14,652 nt of DNA from Tepidisphaeraceae bacterium (GCA_025450555.1 JANWHF010000332.1:1-14652), one strand, 5' to 3'. Counted from the stretch's first letter, positions 1-6,739 are shown. The notes: generated by a model not told the origin, from the letters alone. A program made the numbers and translations.

Positions 1-243
1 ATTCTGATCCGCACGCGCGTCAGCGAAATCCGCGAAACTGGCCGCAATGCGGCGGGCGTAAAGCTTATCCGCGTCGATGAAGGCGATAAGCTCGTCGCCA
101 TGGCCCGGGTGGATGCCGAGGAAACCCCTGAGGGTAAGAACGGCACGAGCGAAACGGAGCCGACCGATTCCGCATCGCCGGAGCCAGAGGGTGAGGCGGA
201 ATCTGAAGACGAGACTTCAGCGCCACCGCCTGCCGATGACTGA
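1..243 (+). CDS. gyrA: DNA gyrase subunit A, C-terminal end (partial)
   Basis: The window opens inside this gene; 80 codons and a TGA stop are visible. The translation begins ILIRTRVSEIRETGRNA and continues GVKLIRVDEGDKLVAMARV, which matches the last blade of the GyrA C-terminal beta-propeller that wraps DNA. About 40 residues follow that are rich in Glu, Asp, Ser and Pro, the variable acidic tail common at GyrA C-termini. GyrA carries the breakage-reunion tyrosine and, with GyrB, introduces negative supercoils; those catalytic parts lie outside the window. ParC is the alternative, but the RETGRNAAGVKLI type of sequence followed by an acidic tail favours GyrA. A hairpin lies 14 bp after the stop, then cdsA on the same strand. 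Confidence 0.9.
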   Translation: MLIRTRVSEIRETGRNAAGVKLIRVDEGDKLVAMARVDAEETPEGKNGTSETEPTDSASPEPEGEAESEDETSAPPPADD

Positions 244-256
244 TAACCCGTATCTA

Positions 257-280
257 CCCCGGTTAGTTAGCTAACCCGGG
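257..280 (+). terminator. Hairpin after gyrA, possible terminator
   Basis: A 10-bp stem with one C-C mismatch (CCCCGGTTAG pairing with CTAACCCGGG) closes a 4-nt TTAG loop. It lies 14 bp downstream of the gyrA stop and 48 bp before the first cdsA start. There is no U-tract after it, so intrinsic termination is uncertain; it could instead protect the gyrA 3' end. Confidence 0.4.
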
Positions 281-327
281 CGGTTCCAACTGTTGTCTAC
301 GCGGGATTCAGTCTGGGCTCTTGCGGA

Positions 328-1317
328 ATGGGGTTGCGAAGTGGTTTTTTCCCGACTACAAACATGCCCCGACTTTGCTGCATGGAACCTGCACTGCGCA
401 ATCGCCTGACGTTCGGCCCCATGATGATCGCGGCGCTGTCGTTGTTGCTTTGGCTTGACGAGGCGATCGAAAAATGGACGCAAAACTGGCACTGGTTCAC
501 CCAAACCACGGGCGAATCCATTCCTCATGGCCTGCAGGGCGTTGGGCTCATCATTCTGCTGCTGATCGTCGCTCCGATTGCGACCACTGAAATCGCGATC
601 TTGTTCACCGCGGAGCGCGTGCGCCCGTACCGCCTGATCACCACGATCGGATCGAGCGTGTTGGCGATTCACGCATTCCTCACGCAATTTGAATCGTTTC
701 GTGTGATTGCCGCTTCGACGATGGCTTTCATCATCGTGTTTGTGATGATCGGCGCGGCTCTTCGCCGGGCGTGGGATCGCAGCACGCAGGATGCCATTGT
801 TCGCATGGCTGGCACCGTGCTGGCGACGCTCTACCTCGGCGGGCTGGGATGGTTCATCATGGCCATCCGCGTGAAGCAGTCGCATCGCTTTTCCGGCAGC
901 ACCTTCATGGTGCTGATGATTCTGTTCGTGGTGAAAGCCACCGATATCGGCGCCTACTTTGGCGGGCGCGCCCTCGGCCGACATAAGCTCATCCCCTGGC
1001 TCAGCCCCGGTAAAACGTGGGAAGGTCTCGTTTGTGGCGTGCTCTTCTCGGGCCTCGTCGGCTCGATCATGTCACCCAAGCTCCCCGGCCATATGGGCAT
1101 GCACCCTTGGAAAGGCTTTGTCTTTGGCGTCGTCATCGGTGCCATTGGTCAGGTGGGAGACTTGCTCGAAAGTCTGATGAAGCGCGATGCGGAAGTGAAA
1201 GACAGCGGCCGGCTGGTGCCGGGATTTGGCGGGGTGCTGGATATTATCGACAGCCCGCTGTTTGCCTCGCCTTTTGCTTATCTGCTATTCAGCTTGTTCG
1301 CGCGAATTCACTATTAG
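328..1317 (+). CDS. cdsA: Phosphatidate cytidylyltransferase (CDP-diglyceride synthase)
   Basis: Makes CDP-diacylglycerol from phosphatidic acid and CTP at the cytoplasmic membrane, the branch point of phospholipid synthesis. The 329-residue product has several hydrophobic segments. Near the C-terminus it has the family blocks: ATDIGAYFGGRALG, then LSPGKTWEG, then KRDAEVKDSGRLVPGFGG ending LDIIDS. These are the metal- and CTP-binding parts of CdsA. The usual PGHGG histidine is Phe300 here, and the usual DR after the glycines is DI. Start choice is uncertain: in-frame ATGs occur at 328, 364 and 382. None has a clear ribosome site, and the one at 382 (MEPALRNRLTFG) best fits the usual short N-terminus. 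The gene ends 4 bp before the stop of the convergent glmS. Confidence 0.9.
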   Translation: MGLRSGFFPTTNMPRLCCMEPALRNRLTFGPMMIAALSLLLWLDEAIEKWTQNWHWFTQTTGESIPHGLQGVGLIILLLIVAPIATTEIAILFTAERVRPYRLITTIGSSVLAIHAFLTQFESFRVIAASTMAFIIVFVMIGAALRRAWDRSTQDAIVRMAGTVLATLYLGGLGWFIMAIRVKQSHRFSGSTFMVLMILFVVKATDIGAYFGGRALGRHKLIPWLSPGKTWEGLVCGVLFSGLVGSIMSPKLPGHMGMHPWKGFVFGVVIGAIGQVGDLLESLMKRDAEVKDSGRLVPGFGGVLDIIDSPLFASPFAYLLFSLFARIHY

Positions 1318-1321
1318 TTGC

Positions 1322-3193
1322 TTATTCGACCGTCACGCTCTTGGCTAAATTCCTCGGCTTATCGACATTGCAGCCGCGGATGACGGCAGCGTGGTACGCG
1401 AGCAACTGAAGTGGCACGACGCTCAGCATCGGCTGAAGCGATTCGTGCGCCTCGGGAATGTAGACCACGTGATCGCTATACCGGCGGATTTGGGTGTCGC
1501 CTTCGGTGGCGACGGCGATGATATGGCCGCCGCGGGCGCGGACTTCTTCGATGTTGCTGATAACTTTGTCATATTGCATGCCCTGCGTGGCGACGAACAC
1601 CACCGGCATGCCTTCATTGATCAGCGCGATCGGGCCATGTTTCATCTCGGCCGCGGGCATGCCTTCGGCATGGATGTAGCTGATTTCCTTGAGCTTCAGC
1701 GCGCCTTCCAGCGCAATCGGATAGTGATAGCCGCGACCCAGGAACAGCCAATTCTCGCGCTCGCAGAACTTGGCGGCGATCGTCTTCACCAGTTCGCTCT
1801 GCTGCAACACTTTTTCAATCTGGTCGGGAATGGCACAAAGCCCTTCGATCAGTTCTTCGGTCTGCGCCTGCCCCATGAAGCGCCGCCGGCCGATGTACAG
1901 CGCCAGCATCGTCAGCACGGCGCACTGGCAAGTGAAAGCTTTTGTACTTGCGACCCCGATTTCAGGGCCGGCATGCAGATAGATGCCGCCGTCGGTTTCG
2001 CGGGCGATGGTCGAGCCAACGACGTTGATCACGCCTAAACCGGTCGCGCCCTTTTCCTTGCCTTCGCGAAGGGCTGCCAGCGTGTCGGCCGTCTCACCCG
2101 ATTGGCTGATGGCGACGATCACTGTGCCTTCTTCGACGATCGGATTACGATAGCGAAATTCGCTGGCATACGTCGCTTCGGTGACGACTTTCGCAAGGTC
2201 TTCCATCAGATAGTCGCCTACGAGTGCCGCATGCCAGGCGGTTCCCTGGCCGGTGAGGATGTATCGATGGGCCTTGGCCAGTTCGCGGGCATGGTCTGCG
2301 ATGCCGCCCAAAACGATCCGCCCCTCGCGCTGCTCGGCGCGGCCGCTCAGGCATCGCCGAATTGCGGCCGGCTGCTCGAAGATCTCCTTGAGCATGTAAT
2401 GCTCGTAGTCGCCAAGCTCATATTCATCGAGCTTGTTTTCGAGCTGGCTGACGACCGGGCTGACTTCGATGTCGTCGGTTGTGCAGGTGCGGAAGTAGCC
2501 GGGCTTGAGCACGGCCATTTCATTGTCGTTCAGGTAGATGACCTGCGTCGTATGCTCGACGATAGCCGACGCATCGGAGGCCACCACATACTCATCCTTG
2601 CCGACGCCAATAATCAGCGGCGAACCCTTTCGCGCCACCACCAGCGTGTCCGGCTCCTCCTTGCAGATCACCGCGATGCCGTAGGTCCCTTCCACTTCAT
2701 GCAACGCCGATTGCACCGCGCGCTGCAGGAGCGAAGCCCCCGCCGGCAGGTGATTCCGCTGTTGCAGCTCGTGATAGAGATCGCCAATCAGCACCGCCAG
2801 CACTTCGGTATCGGTCTGGCTCTTGAAGGTGTAGCCCTTTTCCGTGAGCAGCTTTTTCAGCACCGAGTAGTTTTCAATGATCCCGTTATGAACGAGGGCG
2901 ATCCGCCCCGCGCCGTCGATATGCGGATGGGCGTTGGCTTCGGTCGGCGCGCCATGCGTCGCCCAGCGCGTGTGGGCCATGCCGATGTGCGATTCCGGGA
3001 GCGGCTGGCCGTCGCCGATGCTGCTTTCCAGCACCGAAATGCGCCCCACCGCCCGGCGGAGGTGCAGGCCGCCGGTCTGGTCGATCACGGCAATGCCGGC
3101 CGAGTCATACCCGCGATATTCCAGCCGCTTGAGCCCCTCAATCAGCAGCGGCTGGGCAATCTTCCGACCGACATAAGCGACAATTCCGCACAT
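1322..3193 (-). CDS. glmS: Glutamine--fructose-6-phosphate aminotransferase (isomerizing)
   Basis: Catalyses fructose-6-phosphate + glutamine to glucosamine-6-phosphate + glutamate, the first committed step to UDP-GlcNAc for cell-envelope polymers; cytoplasmic. The 623-residue length is near the usual ~610. The N-terminus MCGIVAYVG supplies the Cys2 nucleophile of the class II glutaminase domain, followed by LEYRGYDSAGIAV, HTRWATHGAPTEANAHPH and HNGIIENY. Two SIS (sugar isomerase) domains follow, with ISQSGETADT, GPEIGVASTKAFT and EMKHGPIALI. The C-terminus DKPRNLAKSVTVE is the canonical ending. The one oddity seen is GQGTAWHAALV where many relatives have ACGTS. The start is fixed by the need for Cys2. 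I saw no glmS ribozyme-like structure upstream by eye. Confidence 0.97.
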   Translation of the reverse strand: MCGIVAYVGRKIAQPLLIEGLKRLEYRGYDSAGIAVIDQTGGLHLRRAVGRISVLESSIGDGQPLPESHIGMAHTRWATHGAPTEANAHPHIDGAGRIALVHNGIIENYSVLKKLLTEKGYTFKSQTDTEVLAVLIGDLYHELQQRNHLPAGASLLQRAVQSALHEVEGTYGIAVICKEEPDTLVVARKGSPLIIGVGKDEYVVASDASAIVEHTTQVIYLNDNEMAVLKPGYFRTCTTDDIEVSPVVSQLENKLDEYELGDYEHYMLKEIFEQPAAIRRCLSGRAEQREGRIVLGGIADHARELAKAHRYILTGQGTAWHAALVGDYLMEDLAKVVTEATYASEFRYRNPIVEEGTVIVAISQSGETADTLAALREGKEKGATGLGVINVVGSTIARETDGGIYLHAGPEIGVASTKAFTCQCAVLTMLALYIGRRRFMGQAQTEELIEGLCAIPDQIEKVLQQSELVKTIAAKFCERENWLFLGRGYHYPIALEGALKLKEISYIHAEGMPAAEMKHGPIALINEGMPVVFVATQGMQYDKVISNIEEVRARGGHIIAVATEGDTQIRRYSDHVVYIPEAHESLQPMLSVVPLQLLAYHAAVIRGCNVDKPRNLAKSVTVE

Positions 3194-3348
3194 AAATCAA
3201 AGCCCTCGATAAACCTTCACTCTATCCTATCGGCTGAAGCGGGCAACACGCCCATAAAAGGCTCGCATTGACCCAGAATTGAGCTTTGGCTCATACGAGC
3301 AGCGCGTAGCGCATGTTTCAAGGGGTGGATCAGCTCGAGCGCGCCGCG

Positions 3349-3496
3349 GTGGGACGAAATGAGACAATGGGACAAGTTTTACATGTCCCACGAGCCTCTT
3401 CGCCCACAATTAACATTTCATAAGTCAAATAAATATAGGTAGTTACCGTAAATCACATAATGATGAGCTCGGTGGGACAAATGTCCCATTTGTCTC
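3349..3496 (+). mobile_element. Probable relic of an IS481-like insertion sequence
   Basis: GAGACAATGGGACA (3361-3374) and TGTCCCATTTGTCTC (3482-3496) form an imperfect terminal inverted repeat, differing by one inserted T. Right after the left copy, the frame from the ATG at 3367 reads MGQVLH before diverging to a stop at 3421. From memory, MGQVLH is the typical N-terminus of many IS481-family (rve integrase) transposases. Additional TGGGAC half-sites lie at 3350 and 3473, and TGTCCCA at 3384. The inside is AT-rich, unlike the flanks. No transposase body remains, so this is either a deleted copy or a MITE-like derivative. No target-site duplication is obvious. Confidence 0.4.
3473..3494. repeat. 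Overlapping perfect palindromes TGGGACA-AA-TGTCCCA and GACAAATG-TCC-CATTTGTC
   Basis: Two perfect inverted repeats overlap here: 7+2+7 bp at 3473-3488 and 8+3+8 bp at 3476-3494. The TGGGACA unit also appears as TGGGACA-N9-TGTCCCA at 3368-3390. They are probably the right end of the IS-like relic, but the spacing would also suit a dimeric DNA-binding protein. A further perfect 12-bp palindrome, ATTCATATGAAT, follows at 3503-3514. Confidence 0.6.
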
Positions 3497-3555
3497 GTAT
3501 TTATTCATATGAATATGTCCGTGGGCTTTTCGACCTGACTTGGAGGGCCGTCGCC

Positions 3556-3774
3556 ATGATTTGCGGCAACCGCGTCGAAGGGCCAGCCGCGAGCGTCGTC
3601 GAAGAACTGGAACATCGCACTTCAGCGGTCAGGTCGGCCAGCGCGGTGGAGCAATGCAGTCCCACAACTCGCGCGCTTCGGGATTCGAAACCGACGGATC
3701 TCAAAGAGCTTCGCGGCATGATCGATGAATTGGAAACCAAGTTCGGCGACATGTTGCCGGGCGGGCGAGGCTGA
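3556..3774 (+). CDS. Small hypothetical protein (72 aa)
   Basis: I do not recognise this protein. The ATG at 3556 is chosen because GGAGG lies at 3542-3546, 9 nt upstream; the frame stays open back to 3460, but that part runs through the IS-like palindromes and is unlikely to be translated. The product begins MICGNRVEGPAASVVEELEH and ends DLKELRGMIDELETKFGD followed by a Gly-rich tail. It is charged, with a predicted amphipathic helix at the C-terminal end and no membrane segment. Codon third positions in the last third lean to G/C as in neighbouring genes. It could equally be a chance ORF beside the IS relic. Confidence 0.3.
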   Translation: MICGNRVEGPAASVVEELEHRTSAVRSASAVEQCSPTTRALRDSKPTDLKELRGMIDELETKFGDMLPGGRG

Positions 3775-3825
3775 AAGCAGCGGATGGTCGTCGTCAATCT
3801 TGCGGTGCGATTGTCGTCCGCGCCA

Positions 3826-3855
3826 TTAGACGCGCCCGACTGGTGGGGCGCCTAA
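3826..3855. other. Small hairpin upstream of the rrf2 promoter
   Basis: TTAG-AC-GCGCCC (3826-3837) can pair with GGGCGC-CTAA (3846-3855) around an 8-nt loop, with a 2-nt bulge in the left arm. It lies between the small ORF and the regulator. It may end transcription from upstream, though no T-tract follows. Confidence 0.25.
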
Positions 3856-3907
3856 AGTGGGCAGGACCCCGCTTTGCGGCGGTGGGAATGTACCGCATGT
3901 CGCTCCA

Positions 3908-3936
3908 TTGCCAGCCGCGCGGATGAAGCGTATATG
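3908..3936 (+). promoter_or_regulatory. Predicted sigma-70-type promoter of the rrf2-pckG operon
   Basis: TTGCCA (3908-3913, 5 of 6 matches to TTGACA) is separated by exactly 17 bp from TATATG (3931-3936, 4 of 6 matches to TATAAT). Transcription would begin near 3943, about 25 nt before the chosen start codon of the regulator at 3968. If Rrf2 regulates itself, as many family members do, the operator should overlap this site. Confidence 0.45.
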
Positions 3937-3967
3937 CGATGATGAGTTGTCGTACGCGAGACCGCGC

Positions 3968-4429
3968 ATGATTTTTTCAACGCCAACTGCTTACGCGCTT
4001 CGAGCCCTGGTCGAACTCACTGCGCGCGCGGGCAATGCGAGCATGATGCTCGATGAGCTTGCGGTCGGCACCGATCTTCCGCGGCAATTTGTGCGAAAGC
4101 TTTTTGCGAAGCTGGTGCGCGCTGGCATTTTGGTCAGCACAAAGGGCCGGAGCGGCGGCTTCCGCCTGGCGCGCCCGGCGCATGACATCTCGTTGATGCA
4201 GATTGTCAGCGCCATCGATGGAGAAGATGTTGCCTCCGGCTGCGCGCTAAAGCTCGGTCGATGCAGCGATGCCGAGCCTTGCGCGCAGCACGATCTGTAC
4301 AAGCCCATCCGCCAGCGGCTGGTCGATTATCTTCAGACCACGACGCTGGCCGACCTGTCGGCTTCGCTCAAATCCAAGCCGGCGTGGCGTGAGCTTTGCG
4401 GGAAATCAGCATCCAAGGAGCACGCATGA
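3968..4429 (+). CDS. Rrf2-family transcriptional regulator with IscR-like cysteine cluster
   Basis: A 153-residue DNA-binding protein. The N-terminus MIFSTPTAYALRALVEL and the winged helix-turn-helix region (about residues 26-68, including QFVRKLFAKLVRAGIL and STKGRSGGFRLA) match the Rrf2 family. Three cysteines, Cys92, Cys99 and Cys105, have the C-x6-C-x5-C layout and nearly the same positions as the 2Fe-2S ligands of IscR (92, 98, 104). An Fe-S, redox or nitric-oxide sensing role is therefore likely. The frame stays open back to 3857, but 3968 gives the normal family N-terminus and fits the predicted promoter. The stop codon overlaps the pckG start (ATGA), so the two are co-transcribed and probably translationally coupled. 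No isc/suf genes are nearby, so a role specific to PEPCK is inferred. Confidence 0.88.
   Translation: MIFSTPTAYALRALVELTARAGNASMMLDELAVGTDLPRQFVRKLFAKLVRAGILVSTKGRSGGFRLARPAHDISLMQIVSAIDGEDVASGCALKLGRCSDAEPCAQHDLYKPIRQRLVDYLQTTTLADLSASLKSKPAWRELCGKSASKEHA
4415..4420 (+). promoter_or_regulatory. Ribosome binding site of pckG
   Basis: AAGGAG lies inside the last codons of the regulator gene. It is 5 nt before the ATG at 4426 and 8 nt before an in-frame ATG at 4429. It rules out the longer reading from 4396 and supports initiation at the ATGA overlap. Confidence 0.7.
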
Positions 4430-6246
4430 TGCAGATGGATTCTTCTCTTGCGGCTTCCACGCAGGCGAGCCTCGATTTGTCGGCTCCGCCGGCGGTGCAG
4501 AGCATTGCCGTCCGCAACTGGATTGCACAATGCGTCGAGCTGTGCAAACCTGACAATCTTTACTGGTGCGATGGAAGCGCAAACCAGCGCCAGGAACTTT
4601 ACGATAGCGCGGTAAAGGAGGGCGTGCTGATTCGTCTCAATCAGCAGAAGCTGCCCAACTGCTATCTGCATCGCAGCAATCCCAATGATGTGGCCCGCAC
4701 CGAGCAGCTCACCTTCATCTGCACGCCCAGCGAAGACATGGTGGGGCCGACCAACAACTGGATCGAAACCAAGGCCGCCTATGCGCGCTTGCGCGGGCTG
4801 TTCGACGGCTGCATGTCCGGGCGCACAATGTATGTGGTCCCATTTGTCATGGGTCCGATCGGCTGCCCGTTGGCCAAGGTCGGCGTTCAGCTCACCGATT
4901 CGATCTACGTCGCGCTGAGCATGAACATCATGACCCGCATGGGCGACGTGGCTTGGGAGACATTGGGCAAGAGCGATGAATTCACCCGCTGCCTGCATTC
5001 GCTGGGCGATGTGAATCCTGAGCGCCGCTACATCTGCCATTTCCCGCTCGATAACACCATCTGGAGCTTCGGCAGCGGATACGGAGGTAACGCGCTCCTG
5101 GGCAAGAAATCGATGGCTCTTCGCATCGCCAGCTTCCTGGGCTATCAGCAGGGTTGGATGGCCGAGCACATGCTGCTGCTGGGCGCGCTTGCGCCCAATG
5201 GCGAAAAGACCTATGTGGCGGCAGCCTTCCCCAGCGCCAGCGGCAAGACCAACTTCGCGATGATGACGCCGCCGCAAAAATATGTCCGCGAAGGCTGGAA
5301 AATCACCACCGTCGGCGACGACATCGTCTGGATGTGGGTCGATCACGACACCGGCCGGCTCCGCGCGGTGAACCCGGAAGCCGGCTACTTCGGCGTTCTG
5401 CCGGGCACCAACGAGCAGACCAATCCCACCGCGATGCGCATCATGGCGCACGATACCATCTACACCAACGTCGCGCTGCTGCCGGACGGCGATGTCTGGT
5501 GGGAAGGCAAAACGCCGACACCTCCTGCCAACTGCATCGACTGGACCGGCCAGCCCTGGACGCCGGACTGCGGCCGCAAGGCGGCACATCCCAACAGCCG
5601 ATTCACCGCGCCCACCGCCAACAATCCCGCGCTCGACCCGGCCGCCAACGACCCGGCGGGCGTGCCTGTGTCGGCGATCGTCTTCGGCGGCCGGCGCACG
5701 CGGATCATCCCGCTGGTCTATCAGGCCTTCAACTGGAATCACGGCGTCTACGTCGGCGCGACCCTCAGCTCCGAAACCACCGCCGCCGCCACCGGACAAG
5801 TCGGCGTCGTTCGCCGCGATCCGATGGCGATGCTGCCGTTCATTGGCTACAACATTCGCGATTATCTCGTCCACTGGTTCCGCATGCGCAAGCGGATGAA
5901 AGACTGCCCGCGCATCTTCCACGTCAACTGGTTCCGCCGCGATGACCAGGGGCAATTCCTCTGGCCCGGGTTCGGCGAAAACATGCGCGTGCTGAAGTGG
6001 ATCATCGACCGCTGTCATGGTCGGGCGTATGCGGTCGAGACGACGCTGGGATGGATGCCGCGCGCCCGGGACATCGATCTCGAAGGGCTCAACATCAATG
6101 TCGATCAACTCGAGGCGATCCAGACGGTGGAGAATAATTCAGTGAAGCTCGAGCTGCTCAGCCAGGAAGAACTGTTTCTGAAGCTGGCGGGCGATCTGCC
6201 CAAGGAAATGGTGTTTCAGCGGGAATTGCTGATCAGCCGGTTGTGA
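4426..6246 (+). CDS. pckG: Phosphoenolpyruvate carboxykinase (GTP)
   Basis: Interconverts oxaloacetate + GTP and PEP + CO2 + GDP; cytoplasmic, gluconeogenic or anaplerotic. The 606 residues equal the usual GTP-PEPCK length. Family blocks appear in order: HFPLDNTIWSFGSGYGGNALLGKKS (reported here in short: FGSGYGGNALLGKK, about 212-228), the P-loop FPSASGKTN (268-276), GDDIVWM (metal/kinase-2), NPEAGYFGVLPGT, FGGRRTRIIPLVYQAFNW, FHVNWFRRD and FLWPGFGENMRVLKW. The usual PSACGKTN cysteine, the hyper-reactive Cys288 of the rat enzyme, is Ser272 (codon AGC), and GKKC is GKKS (Ser229). The start at 4426 is set by the AAGGAG site; ATGs at 4429 and 4435 are also possible. It forms an operon with the Rrf2 regulator. 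Confidence 0.96.
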   Translation: MMQMDSSLAASTQASLDLSAPPAVQSIAVRNWIAQCVELCKPDNLYWCDGSANQRQELYDSAVKEGVLIRLNQQKLPNCYLHRSNPNDVARTEQLTFICTPSEDMVGPTNNWIETKAAYARLRGLFDGCMSGRTMYVVPFVMGPIGCPLAKVGVQLTDSIYVALSMNIMTRMGDVAWETLGKSDEFTRCLHSLGDVNPERRYICHFPLDNTIWSFGSGYGGNALLGKKSMALRIASFLGYQQGWMAEHMLLLGALAPNGEKTYVAAAFPSASGKTNFAMMTPPQKYVREGWKITTVGDDIVWMWVDHDTGRLRAVNPEAGYFGVLPGTNEQTNPTAMRIMAHDTIYTNVALLPDGDVWWEGKTPTPPANCIDWTGQPWTPDCGRKAAHPNSRFTAPTANNPALDPAANDPAGVPVSAIVFGGRRTRIIPLVYQAFNWNHGVYVGATLSSETTAAATGQVGVVRRDPMAMLPFIGYNIRDYLVHWFRMRKRMKDCPRIFHVNWFRRDDQGQFLWPGFGENMRVLKWIIDRCHGRAYAVETTLGWMPRARDIDLEGLNINVDQLEAIQTVENNSVKLELLSQEELFLKLAGDLPKEMVFQRELLISRL

Positions 6247-6279
6247 GTGCGCCAGGTGCTCTTGTGGAGACCTCGCATC

Positions 6280-6380
6280 TATTTGCGCCAAGAACGCCAA
6301 GGAAGCCAAGGCGCCAAGAAGAAAAGCCAAAAAACATTCTCTTGGCGTTCTTGGCCCCCTTGGCGTCCTTGGCGCAAATA
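6280..6380. repeat. 101-bp CCAAG-rich palindromic element
   Basis: The ends TATTTGCGCCAAG and CTTGGCGCAAATA are perfect 13-bp inverted repeats. The arms continue for about 40 bp with few mismatches, around a loop of roughly 20 nt (AAGAAAAGCCAAAAAACATT region). Each arm is itself made of four short tandem units of the CGCCAAGAA type at about 8-9 bp spacing. In one minus-strand frame it reads as AKDAKGAKNAK, a chance translation of the repeat. It starts 33 bp after pckG and may also work as its transcript 3'-end hairpin. Similar CGCCAAGG palindromes are, from memory, dispersed in many bacterial genomes. Confidence 0.75.
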
Positions 6381-6541
6381 GATTCGTAAGGAGTAAAGAC
6401 CCCGAATTCGCGCCACTCCGGCTCCGATGGAATAATGAAGACTAAACCAAAACGCACGAATTGAATTTCCATCTTTGACGTTTCGAGTCTGACAGGACTA
6501 GCATCCCCGCCGGGCGTGGAGAAATGCAAGCCGACAATTAG

Positions 6542-6559
6542 CCGCGAGAACGTTCGCGG
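6542..6559. other. Small perfect hairpin CCGCGA/TCGCGG
   Basis: Six-bp arms around GAACGT, just upstream of the promoter candidate of the efflux operon. The central GAACGTTC is itself a palindrome. Function unknown. Confidence 0.3.
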
Positions 6560-6563
6560 GAAT

Positions 6564-6592
6564 TTGCGGCGGAATAGTCAAATAGTATACTA
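6564..6592 (+). promoter_or_regulatory. Candidate promoter and operator for the RND efflux operon
   Basis: TATACT (6586-6591, 5 of 6 to the -10 consensus) lies 16 bp after TTGCGG (6564-6569, 3 of 6). The -10 box sits inside the perfect 10-bp palindrome TAGTATACTA (6583-6592), which would be a natural repressor site. The leader to the adaptor start would be about 220 nt and would contain the REP-like hairpin. A weaker alternative is TTGACG (6475-6480) with TAGCAT at 18-bp spacing. Confidence 0.3.
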
Positions 6593-6665
6593 ATCGGTCG
6601 TGGTGCGGCGATGGGGTTGATGTCGTAACGGAGTAGCAAAAATCAAAAGTTGATACTGAAGCCAG

Positions 6666-6739
6666 GTTTAGCCGCGACGCGATGGCGGAGCGCCTCTTCG
6701 CACCTGGAGAACGCGCACCGCAAGCGGTGGCGGCTGAAC
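6666..6739. repeat. REP-like imperfect hairpin, family A copy 1
   Basis: GTTTAGCCGCGACGCG on the left can pair with CGGTGGCGGCTGAAC on the right, as an imperfect stem with GCGGAGCGC / GCGCACCGC near the middle. The block TTAGCCGCGACGCG-N3-GCGGAGCGC (6668-6693) recurs with the same spacing at 12156-12181. The hairpin lies in the leader before the efflux adaptor gene. Confidence 0.6.

Noticed and set aside
271..984. 237-aa open frame antisense to cdsA
   Set aside because: Arg/His/Gln-rich translation with no motif; the plus strand encodes CdsA.
2102..3271. 389-aa open frame antisense to glmS
   Set aside because: No recognisable domains; the opposite strand is a full-length GlmS with every catalytic motif.
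3194..3350. glmS ribozyme or other riboswitch upstream of glmS
   Set aside because: Only a small GGGC-AACAC-GCCC hairpin (3241-3253) is seen; no ribozyme core was recognised by eye, and the ribozyme is chiefly known from Firmicutes. A covariance-model search would settle it.
3460..3555. Start of the small ORF at 3460 (MMSSVGQMSHL)
   Set aside because: This part is the inverted-repeat end of the IS-like relic; GGAGG before 3556 gives a better start.
4333..6108. 591-aa open frame antisense to pckG
   Set aside because: It is a shadow of a GC-rich gene; composition is His/Arg/Ala/Asp-rich without any family motif, while the plus strand gives a complete PEPCK.
6233..6529. 98-aa minus-strand frame containing AKDAKGAKNAK
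   Set aside because: It is a translation through the CCAAG palindrome; such frames are often annotated wrongly as proteins.
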